Virus record (IMG/VR): IMGVR_UViG_3300008113_000570
Coordinates: 1 to 20,784 of that record
Strand: one strand, 5' to 3'
From: a virus
DNA: 20,784 nt
The notes beneath the pieces were generated by a model. It had not been told where the DNA came from. It worked only from the letters and a program-made list of their open reading frames with translations, and searched no databases. Position 1 is the first letter of the stretch, and every line of letters starts with the position of its first letter. A program made the translations under genes and the position numbers. Positions 7,445 through 13,401 of this stretch are shown in pieces.

Positions 7445-8625
7445 AAAGTTTTAACGAATTTCTAACTGAAGCAAAAGTCTCAAAGACTAGAGATCAGGCT
7501 GAAAAATTAAAAGTACATCATGTTGGTAGAGGAAGATATGCCAATGATATGGGTCAGATTACATATAAATCTGAAAATGGTGTACTAAAAAAACTTCAAA
7601 CTCCAATTGTTGTTACTGGACAAGATCAATCTGCTGTAGCACCTACAGGACAAGCAGCTGCCCCTGCTCAAGATCCAAATGCACCAACAGATGCTTTAGA
7701 AGTAAATGCTGGTGGTCCTACAATTACTGTTACTTTTGGTAGGTTTAATCCTCCTACTATCGGACATGAAAAATTAATCAATCAAGTTGGCAAGTTATCT
7801 CAAGGTGGAGATCTTAGAATTTATCCTAGCAGGACACAAGATCCTAAAAAGAACCCCTTAGATCCAGCAACTAAAGTTGCAATCATGAAAAAAATGTTTC
7901 CTGATTATGCTGATGCTATTCAGGATAATGAGGATATGAAAAATATCTTCGATGTTCTTTCTGCGGCATATGGGGAAGGATATGGGTCAGTTCATATTGT
8001 AGTTGGTAGTGATAGAGTTGGGGAATTTGATGCTCTTGCCAAGAAGTATAATGGTAAGATATATAACTTTGAAGAGATCCAAGTATTGTCTGCAGGTGAA
8101 AGAGATGCTGATGCAGAAGGTGTAGAAGGAATGTCAGCATCCAAGATGCGTAAAGCAGCTGCCGATAATGATTTTGATACCTTTAAAAAGGGTATGCCTA
8201 AGACTATTAATGACAGTGAAGCAAGAGGTATTATGACTACCTTGCGTAAAGCAATGAATATTAAAGAAGATTATGATTATAATCTTTGGGAGATTGCTCC
8301 TAAACTTGATTACTTAAATTTAAGAGAAAACTATTTCAAAGGTAACATCTTTGAAATTGGGACTATTGTTGAAAATATTAATACTGGTATTGTAGGTAGG
8401 ATTGTAAATCGAGGAACAAATCATGTTATCTACGTTGATGAGCATGATGAAAAGTATAGAGGTTGGCTAAAAGATCTAATTGAATTAACTGAAGGAGAAG
8501 ATCCAGAAACTCAATTAGAAGTAGGTACAGATAAGTATAGAGAGTATGTTCAGGAACTTACTCCTGGTCAACCTGTAATGAAATTTTCAGATTTCAGAAA
8601 TATAAATAATAAAAAGAAGAACTAA
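7441..8625 (+). CDS. Nucleotidyltransferase-like protein with capsid-targeting-like N-terminus
   Basis: A 394-aa protein with three recognisable parts. Residues 1-11, MKSFNEFLTEA, resemble the T4 capsid-targeting sequence MKTYQEFIAEA and contain LTE-A, a match to the gp21 protease rule (L/I-x-E). After a Gln/Ala/Pro-rich linker, residues about 94-270 form a class I nucleotidyltransferase domain: GRFNPPTIGHEKL (G100-H109; the usual HxGH reads TIGH), VVGSDRVGEF, and SASKMRKAA in place of the ISSTxxR motif. Such enzymes transfer NMP or CMP groups. The C-terminal part (about 300-345) has a small beta-rich module, IGTIVENINTGIVGRIV followed by NHVIYVDE, of a type I associate with cyanophage virion proteins. 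The start overlaps the 69-aa gene as ATGA. Packaging in the capsid is inferred; the substrate is unknown. Confidence 0.85.
   Translation: MKSFNEFLTEAKVSKTRDQAEKLKVHHVGRGRYANDMGQITYKSENGVLKKLQTPIVVTGQDQSAVAPTGQAAAPAQDPNAPTDALEVNAGGPTITVTFGRFNPPTIGHEKLINQVGKLSQGGDLRIYPSRTQDPKKNPLDPATKVAIMKKMFPDYADAIQDNEDMKNIFDVLSAAYGEGYGSVHIVVGSDRVGEFDALAKKYNGKIYNFEEIQVLSAGERDADAEGVEGMSASKMRKAAADNDFDTFKKGMPKTINDSEARGIMTTLRKAMNIKEDYDYNLWEIAPKLDYLNLRENYFKGNIFEIGTIVENINTGIVGRIVNRGTNHVIYVDEHDEKYRGWLKDLIELTEGEDPETQLEVGTDKYREYVQELTPGQPVMKFSDFRNINNKKKN
8601..8608 (+). promoter_or_regulatory. Perfect T4-type late promoter TATAAATA
   Basis: An exact TATAAATA octamer near the end of the nucleotidyltransferase gene. Transcription would start near 8614, leaving about 25 bases of leader before ATG 8640. 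No hairpin is seen here, unlike the other late promoters in this window. Confidence 0.65.
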
Positions 8626-8639
8626 TTTAGGTATCAATT

Positions 8640-9935
8640 ATGCTTAACGACATGTACTCACAATCTACTTCTAGATTGTCTGGAATTGAAGATATTCTAA
8701 ACGGTATTGGATATCTTTCTGAAGCAGAAAAAGAAAAAGAAAAAGAAGGTAAGGAAAAAGAAGAAAAATCTGAAAAGGCTGGCGAGGATCAGGAAGATAA
8801 GTATCCTAACAAGTCTGGTAAGAAGTCAAGAGACTATGATGAAGATGGCACTGTAGAAGATGAGACTGATGAGTATGCTGGTGTAAAGGATAAGGCCATT
8901 AAGAAGGCAATGAAAAAAGAAGATCTAGATTTCTCTTCAGTTCTTGATGATTTTTCTGATGAAGATATTGTATTCTTAACTGATGATCTTATTGAAGAGA
9001 TGGTAGAGGAAGCTCTAACTGAGTGCCTAGCAGAAGGTTATGAGATCGAAGATCTTGAAATGATGCTAGTTGAATCTTTAGATGAAGCAGCAAAGCAATT
9101 AGATTTATTTCAACACCAAAGACAACAGCAAAGAAAAGAAAAGGTTGCTAAGATCAAAGGTGCAGTTAAGAACTTTGCAAGTAAAGTTAAGTCTGGTGCA
9201 AAAGCTGGTGTGAAAGCAGCAGCGTCGGGTGCTAAGAAAGTTGCAGTAAAAGCAGCAGGCGCAGCAGGAGAAATCGCAGGTGCAGCTCGCGCAGGATATG
9301 CTGCAGGTAAAGCAAAGGCATCAGAGAAGCAACAGTCTTCTAGTTCATCTTCTTCTGGTAGTTCCTCATCATCGAGCAGTTCTTCATCTTCAGATAAACC
9401 AGCAAGACCTTCTTTCCTATCAAGAGTTGGTGCAAAACTTAAGAGTGGAATTAAGAAAGTTGTCGGTAAAGCAGCTAGAAAGGTTGCATCAGGTGCAGGT
9501 AAAGTTGCAAGTCGTTTAGGTGAAGAAACATTGGTAGAGAAAGCACCTCCTAGTGCTAAGCATGAGCGTATGGTTAAGCATATCAAAGATAAGTATAAGA
9601 AGGGTGGATTAACTAAAAAAGAAAAAGGTATTGCTTATGCTACTGCTTGGAAAGCATATAACAAAGAAGAAGTAGAGCATATTGAAGAAGACGGTGAGAT
9701 GCAAGGTGGCGATAAGGATCCTTGCTGGAAAGGATATCAAATGGTTGGTAAGAAAATGAAGGGCGGTAAGGAAGTTCCTAACTGTGTTCCTAAGGAAGAG
9801 TATCAAGAACTCTATCTTGATATGATCGAAGAAGGTTTCACAGTTGAGCAAGTTCGTGAAGTTATTGCTGCATACGAAGATGGACATGAAGTAATTTTTG
9901 AAGAAAGTGGCGTACAAATTTATTGTGAGGAGTGA
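8640..9935 (+). CDS. Lys/Ala-rich histone-like protein with serine tract, probable head-internal protein
   Basis: A 431-aa protein of mosaic composition. Residues about 1-30 end in GIGYLSEAEK, a possible gp21-type site (LSE-A). Residues 30-75 are Lys/Glu-rich with a DYDEDGTVEDE stretch resembling a calcium-binding loop and the phrase YAGVKDKAIKKAMKKE, of a type I associate with marine phage proteins. Residues 90-155 are acidic helices. Residues about 165-230 are Lys/Ala repeats like histone H1 or bacterial DNA-condensing proteins. Residues 233-251 are 18 Ser and one Gly. The C-terminal half has KHERMVKHIKDKY … IAYATAWKAYNKE and DPCWKGYQMVGKK … PNCVP, modules I recognise from cyanophage structural proteins. 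The ATG at 8640 has only a weak ribosome site. A role in the prohead core or in DNA compaction in the capsid is inference. Confidence 0.85.
   Translation: MLNDMYSQSTSRLSGIEDILNGIGYLSEAEKEKEKEGKEKEEKSEKAGEDQEDKYPNKSGKKSRDYDEDGTVEDETDEYAGVKDKAIKKAMKKEDLDFSSVLDDFSDEDIVFLTDDLIEEMVEEALTECLAEGYEIEDLEMMLVESLDEAAKQLDLFQHQRQQQRKEKVAKIKGAVKNFASKVKSGAKAGVKAAASGAKKVAVKAAGAAGEIAGAARAGYAAGKAKASEKQQSSSSSSSGSSSSSSSSSSSDKPARPSFLSRVGAKLKSGIKKVVGKAARKVASGAGKVASRLGEETLVEKAPPSAKHERMVKHIKDKYKKGGLTKKEKGIAYATAWKAYNKEEVEHIEEDGEMQGGDKDPCWKGYQMVGKKMKGGKEVPNCVPKEEYQELYLDMIEEGFTVEQVREVIAAYEDGHEVIFEESGVQIYCEE
9336..9392 (+). repeat. Polyserine tract (18 Ser of 19 codons) using all six codons
   Basis: Codons 233-251 of the Lys/Ala-rich protein encode seven Ser, one Gly and eleven Ser. 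TCT, TCA, TCC, TCG, AGT and AGC are all used, so the tract is not a simple DNA repeat grown by slippage; the protein sequence itself seems to be selected, probably as a flexible linker. Confidence 0.9.
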
Positions 9936-9936
9936 T

Positions 9937-11289
9937 ATGGAAAAGGATAATAACAATATTAAAACAGGAAAAAAATTAGACACAGGAAACAAAAGCACCG
10001 TGAAAATTAATCCAACTAAAGAAAGTCTCAAAGAACAAATCAGACAATCTCTAGAAGAAGATCGTGAGATGAGAAGATTGGCAGCACAAGAACGTGCTGC
10101 TGAACGAGAAAGAGAAGCAAAAAGAGCTGGTGTAAAAAGTCATACTCCAGGATTACATGCCAACTCAATTGCATCAGATTATGCAAAAAAAGAAACTAAA
10201 TCTATTAAATGGCATGACAAAAAAACCAAAGGAAAATATATTCCTGGTATGGTGAGTAATGAAGAGTTTGTAAATGAAGGTGATTATTGGCATCCAGATC
10301 CTGAGCAAGATAAAAAACTAAGTGATCGTGGTGCAAAACTTCGTGCTCGTGAAGATGCTACTTCTAAACCAAAAGAAGATCCTAAAAAACTGAAGCCAGG
10401 TGAATCCTATGTGGATTATGCTAAGCGTCATGGATATAGGTCATCAGCACCTAAAAAGCAAAGTATTGGTGATAGAATTAAAACTAAATTAGGATTAAAA
10501 AATTCTTTTGATCCAGAAGGTGAAGTATTAGAATCTGCTGTTCCTGGCAAACCTGCAGAAAGACTTGGTGCTGTAACTGCTATCCCTAAGGATGAGCGTG
10601 ATGCTGCAAGAGAAAGAACTCTTGCTAAAGCAAAAGCAGCAAGAGCAGCAAGAGAAAAGGGAATGAAGGAAGAGATTGAAATGGAAGAAGGCATGGATAT
10701 GAAGGCTTTCAAAGCAAACCGCAGAAAACTCAAGCGTAGAGAAGCTTCTGCTGATGCTAAGAAGAGAGGTCATGTAGGTAAGGAATGGTACAACAGTGGT
10801 AGAACGTATTCTCCAGATGAAGCAAAGAGTGGTCGTGCAAATATGCCCGATCATGAAAGAAGCACAAGACATCGTAGTGCTGTAGATCCTGAGGGTGAGG
10901 ATAGTAACTACTCAGCAGACAAGACGAAGAATCCTAAGAAACTTCGTAAGCAAAAAGCAATGGGTGAATCACTTTCATTCTCTGATTTTATTGCTGAGCG
11001 TAATCGTTACGAGAAAGAAACAGGTAAGGATCTTAAGACTGGTAAACCTGTAACCAAAGGTGGCACCATGGGTGGTGATGATAAGCATTCTCAAGTTATG
11101 AGACACATGCACAAAGTTATGGGTTCTGGAAGAATGGGTGCTGGTGGTGCTATCCAACAAAGAGGAAAGAAAAAGGAAAAGGGTGCTCCTACACCTGGAC
11201 CTAGTGTTACTCCTGCTCAGAAGGTTGCAAAACGTCGTGCTGCTGCTAAAGCATCACAAGATTTTATGAATGATACTAGAGGAACTTAA
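9937..11289 (+). CDS. Highly charged 450-aa phage protein, probable virion-associated
   Basis: A 450-aa, strongly basic and low-complexity protein without a recognised catalytic motif. ATG 9937 follows TGAGGAG by four bases and the previous stop by one base; the in-frame extension upstream is shadow sequence. N-terminal residues 1-90 are a charged coiled-coil-like helix rich in Arg, Glu and Ala. Later phrases such as GDYWHPDPEQDKKLSDRGAKL, KRREASADAKKRGHVGKEWYN and SNYSADKTKNPKKLRKQKA are of the kind found in cyanophage hypothetical structural proteins. Near residues 345-353, SFSDFIAER resembles the capsid-targeting peptide but lies internally, about 100 residues from the end. The gene follows the Lys/Ala-rich gene directly and probably shares its late promoter. 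Function is unknown. Confidence 0.8.
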   Translation: MEKDNNNIKTGKKLDTGNKSTVKINPTKESLKEQIRQSLEEDREMRRLAAQERAAEREREAKRAGVKSHTPGLHANSIASDYAKKETKSIKWHDKKTKGKYIPGMVSNEEFVNEGDYWHPDPEQDKKLSDRGAKLRAREDATSKPKEDPKKLKPGESYVDYAKRHGYRSSAPKKQSIGDRIKTKLGLKNSFDPEGEVLESAVPGKPAERLGAVTAIPKDERDAARERTLAKAKAARAAREKGMKEEIEMEEGMDMKAFKANRRKLKRREASADAKKRGHVGKEWYNSGRTYSPDEAKSGRANMPDHERSTRHRSAVDPEGEDSNYSADKTKNPKKLRKQKAMGESLSFSDFIAERNRYEKETGKDLKTGKPVTKGGTMGGDDKHSQVMRHMHKVMGSGRMGAGGAIQQRGKKKEKGAPTPGPSVTPAQKVAKRRAAAKASQDFMNDTRGT

Positions 11290-11291
11290 TT

Positions 11292-11299
11292 GATAAATA
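11292..11299 (+). promoter_or_regulatory. Late-promoter octamer GATAAATA
   Basis: GATAAATA in the gap between the 450-aa gene and the 59-aa gene. A start 6 bases past the octamer falls at 11305, at the very end of the 5' arm of the adjacent hairpin, so late RNA would not fold over the ribosome site of the 59-aa gene. Confidence 0.6.
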
Positions 11300-11322
11300 C
11301 CTATACCCTTTAGTATAGGTAT
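11297..11322 (+). promoter_or_regulatory. Ribosome-site-covering hairpin before the 59-aa gene
   Basis: A perfect 10-bp stem ATACCTATAC (11297-11306) with GTATAGGTAT (11313-11322) and a 6-base loop. The 3' arm holds TATAGG, the only plausible Shine-Dalgarno for ATG 11327. There is no T run, so this is a translation-blocking hairpin rather than a terminator (inference). Confidence 0.6.
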
Positions 11323-11326
11323 CATC

Positions 11327-11506
11327 ATGTCGGCACTAATCGCATGGGCTTTTGCTAACCAGGCTCTTATCGCAACTGTTCTTTTTGCAGTTTCGGAAGC
11401 ACTTGGAGCAAACCCAAAGGTAAAATCAAACGGTATTCTTTCCCTAGTTCTTATGCAAGTCCAAGCACAGCTTAAGAATAAAGGGGCAAAAGATCTAACC
11501 CCTTGA
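11327..11506 (+). CDS. 59-aa hydrophobic protein, holin-like candidate
   Basis: A 59-aa protein beginning MSALIAWAFANQALIATVL. Residues about 3-22 form one hydrophobic helix, followed by a polar turn (EALGANPKVKSNG), a second mildly hydrophobic stretch (ILSLVLMQVQAQL) and a polar end KNKGAKDLTP. It could be a small inner-membrane protein; a holin or antiholin role is possible but not shown, and I recognise no family. It sits alone between its own late promoter with hairpin and a strong terminator, so it is an independent late cassette. The start is fixed by the spacing after the hairpin; no other in-frame ATG exists nearby. Confidence 0.75.
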   Translation: MSALIAWAFANQALIATVLFAVSEALGANPKVKSNGILSLVLMQVQAQLKNKGAKDLTP

Positions 11507-11511
11507 TCCTG

Positions 11512-11535
11512 AAGGACCCCTACGGGTCCTTTTTT
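11512..11535 (+). terminator. Rho-independent terminator after the 59-aa gene
   Basis: Stem AAGGACCC (11512-11519) with GGGTCCTT (11524-11531), tetraloop CTAC, and T run 11530-11535. It begins 5 bases after the stop codon. The T run merges into the next late promoter. Confidence 0.93.
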
Positions 11536-11546
11536 ATAAATAAATA
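11535..11546 (+). promoter_or_regulatory. Late promoter, overlapping double octamer TATAAATAAATA
   Basis: TATAAATA (11535-11542), exactly the T4 late consensus, overlaps a second copy-like AATAAATA ending at 11546. The promoter starts on the last T of the terminator. The predicted start is near 11548-11552, with the GGAGA ribosome site and ATG 11576 downstream. Confidence 0.75.
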
Positions 11547-11575
11547 CAGGATATAAAAGTTTATTGGAGAATACA

Positions 11576-12184
11576 ATGTCTCTTTACGGAAGAACCGATT
11601 CAAACACAAATAAAACAAAGGCTGGTATTGGAGTTGCCGCATCATCAATTACGCCAACAATCGTCTTCGTTGATGAAACAGAAGCACAATTAAACGAGAA
11701 CCGTCAACGTGGTATTGATGGTCCAGGTTGGTGGTCGTATTATACATATGTTGATACTGATGGCAACACTCGTCATAAGTCAGAGAAGATGGTTGCCCTT
11801 GCTGACCCTGATACAAATGCTAATGAAACTCAGGCAGATGATACTATTGCAGCAGATGTAGCATCTGCAGTTACTATTACTGGTCAACCAGCAGCAGTTA
11901 CTGGAGCATCAACTCCTTACACTGGAACATTCACAGTTACGACTTCAACAACTGGTACACCTGGAACTCTCACTTATCAGTGGCAGTATCAAACTGCTTC
12001 GCAGACAACTAAGTGGACAGACATTTCAAATACAGGTGTTTATACTGGTGCTACAACAGCAACTCTTACACTTACTGCTGCTGCTAAGGCAACCTATGAT
12101 GGTTACAAGTTCCGTGTAAAGATCAATTCTGCTGGTGGTACTGAGGAAGTCATTTCTAACAGTGCGTCATTAACCTATGCATGA
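11576..12184 (+). CDS. Virion-type protein with C-terminal Ig-like domain
   Basis: A 202-aa protein. The N-terminal part (about 1-75) begins MSLYGRTDSNTNKTKAG and contains DGPGWWSYYTYVDTDGNTRHKSE, of a kind I associate with cyanophage structural proteins. Residues about 95-202 form an Ig-like beta-sandwich: TITGQPAAVTG, the LTYQWQYQT strand, a conserved Trp, GATTATLTLTAA, and a final YKFRVKINSAGG … SNSASLTYA. Ig-like domains on tailed phages usually decorate capsids or tails and bind weakly to host surfaces (as T4 Hoc is thought to do). ATG 11576 has GGAGA 5 bases upstream. The strong late promoter in front supports high late expression. Which virion part it belongs to cannot be told. Confidence 0.85.
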   Translation: MSLYGRTDSNTNKTKAGIGVAASSITPTIVFVDETEAQLNENRQRGIDGPGWWSYYTYVDTDGNTRHKSEKMVALADPDTNANETQADDTIAADVASAVTITGQPAAVTGASTPYTGTFTVTTSTTGTPGTLTYQWQYQTASQTTKWTDISNTGVYTGATTATLTLTAAAKATYDGYKFRVKINSAGGTEEVISNSASLTYA

Positions 12185-12190
12185 TAAATT

Positions 12191-12553
12191 ATGAGATTTG
12201 AGGAATTGAATGAAGACAATTATATGATGTTTGCTATTAAACATTATGATAATCCTCAGTCTGTTACTAGAGAAGACTTTGAAGAGGACATCAAAAGATT
12301 TAAATATATTAAAAGATTATTGAAAAGGTATCTAACTGGTGGTCCCCTTCGAAGTCATTTATTACTAAATCACATCATAATTTTATATAATGTTTTTGGT
12401 GAAGCGGCAACACCATTACTTTTTTATAAATTGGATAAAGAATATTGGGGATGTTTAAAAGCATTTATGGTATTCTTGAACCGTCTTCCATCAGAATCTA
12501 TGGAAGGAATTCCAGTTGATGAAGATATTGAGAATTCATTAAGAGGTATTTAA
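12191..12553 (+). CDS. Conserved T4-like phage protein of unknown function, 120 aa
   Basis: A 120-aa, mostly helical protein beginning MRFEELNEDNYMMFAIKHYD. The sequence FKYIKRLLKRYL … LLNHIIILYNVFG … KAFMVFLNRLPSE matches a pattern I recognise in T4-like phages as an uncharacterised conserved family, always small and helical. No catalytic motif is apparent. The central stretch LNHIIILYNVFGEAATPLLF is hydrophobic but contains His and Asn, and looks more like a buried helix than a membrane span. The ribosome site is poor, so translation may be coupled to the Ig-domain gene, whose stop lies 6 bases upstream. It is probably in the same late transcript. Confidence 0.85.
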   Translation: MRFEELNEDNYMMFAIKHYDNPQSVTREDFEEDIKRFKYIKRLLKRYLTGGPLRSHLLLNHIIILYNVFGEAATPLLFYKLDKEYWGCLKAFMVFLNRLPSESMEGIPVDEDIENSLRGI

Positions 12554-12554
12554 T

Positions 12555-12992
12555 ATGGAAGGTCATCCACCAACTAATAGTATTGGACCTAATCAAGGTG
12601 CTGAAGTTTCTTTACCTCCTGCAGTACAACCTGGAGTTAAATTAGTTAAAAAATTAATTAAAAGAAAAAGAATAAAGGAAGCTACCATGTTACAACAACA
12701 AAATAATCAAAAGAAACCTGTTCAATCTGCAACTGGTAGTCCCCAACCATCACCACAAGAAGTAATGGCAAAGAAGCAAGAAGCTGCTAAAGCAGCCCAA
12801 GCGCCAGCAGCTGCTCCTGCTAAAGCATCTTCTACTACACAAGCAACTGCTAAACCTTCTCCACTTCAACAGAAGGCAGCACAAGTTGCAAAGCAAGCAC
12901 TTCAAAAGAAAATTGCATTGCAGAAGCAAGCAATGGCCAATCAAATTCAACAACAGAAATTGGCAGCAAAAAATCCAGGATTGAATAATTGA
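12555..12992 (+). CDS. Low-complexity Ala/Gln/Lys/Pro-rich protein, 145 aa
   Basis: A 145-aa protein that starts two bases after the previous stop (TAA T ATG), with AGAGG as a possible ribosome site. Residues 1-45 are a short ordered-looking segment with VKLVKKLIKRKRIKE; the rest is Ala, Gln, Lys and Pro-rich and likely disordered or a long helix (KQALQKKIALQKQAMANQIQQQ). An internal ATG at 12687 has AAGGAAG upstream and could yield a shorter 101-aa form. No family is recognised. Composition resembles head-internal or linker proteins of phages. Late expression with its neighbours is inferred. Confidence 0.75.
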   Translation: MEGHPPTNSIGPNQGAEVSLPPAVQPGVKLVKKLIKRKRIKEATMLQQQNNQKKPVQSATGSPQPSPQEVMAKKQEAAKAAQAPAAAPAKASSTTQATAKPSPLQQKAAQVAKQALQKKIALQKQAMANQIQQQKLAAKNPGLNN

Positions 12993-13002
12993 GGATACTG
13001 AA

Positions 13003-13401
13003 ATGCCCTTTGGAATTCCAAAAGACCTTTCAGTATTAGAAGCGAAGTTTCAGATATATGAAGATCTCTCTAAGGAGATGCTTGACAAACTTGAACGTGC
13101 AGTAGACAAAATTAGTGAGAGCAACCAGAATGTTGCCCTCATTTTAGAACGCCACGAAAATAGATTAGACCAAGTAGATAAAGCAGAGGCTGCTATTTTA
13201 GAATTAATCAAAGCTATCAATAATAAGTTAGAGCAACTTGAAAGAAAGGTAGAAGACCTTTCTAAGTTTCGTTGGGTTACTATGGGTGTTCTTGGTGCTG
13301 CTACATTGGTCATTGGATCAGCGGCATTCTTTGGAAATCTATTGACAGTGGGTTCTGGTCGTGTTACTATAGGAGGAGCACCCATACAATCCACAAAATG
13401 A
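13003..13401 (+). CDS. Coiled-coil membrane-anchored protein, 132 aa
   Basis: A 132-aa protein with a long heptad-patterned helix (about residues 15-90, ending KLEQLERKVEDLSKFR) and one transmembrane segment (about 92-112, WVTMGVLGAATLVIGSAAFF), then a short glycine-rich tail. This layout resembles small phage proteins of the hemolysin XhlA or spanin-like type, which sit in the inner membrane with a cytoplasmic coiled coil, but no family identity is certain. The ribosome site GAGG lies 10 bases before ATG 13003. The stop overlaps the gp61 start as ATGA. A candidate sigma70 promoter for gp61 lies in its last 60 bases. A lysis or membrane-association role is only a suggestion. Confidence 0.8.
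   Translation: MPFGIPKDLSVLEAKFQIYEDLSKEMLDKLERAVDKISESNQNVALILERHENRLDQVDKAEAAILELIKAINNKLEQLERKVEDLSKFRWVTMGVLGAATLVIGSAAFFGNLLTVGSGRVTIGGAPIQSTK
13342..13370 (+). promoter_or_regulatory. Candidate sigma70 promoter before gp61
   Basis: TTGACA at 13342-13347, 17 bases, TACTAT at 13365-13370 (4/6 of TATAAT). The predicted start near 13377 leaves about 20 bases of leader with AGGAGGA (13371-13377) partly in it, ahead of gp61 ATG 13398. It could separate early gp61-nrdAB expression from the late block upstream. Confidence 0.4.

Noticed and set aside
9110-9586. Long reverse-strand open frame opposite the Lys/Ala-rich protein
   Set aside because: Low-complexity shadow of the GC-biased Ala/Lys/Ser codons on the + strand; no ribosome site and no recognisable domain.
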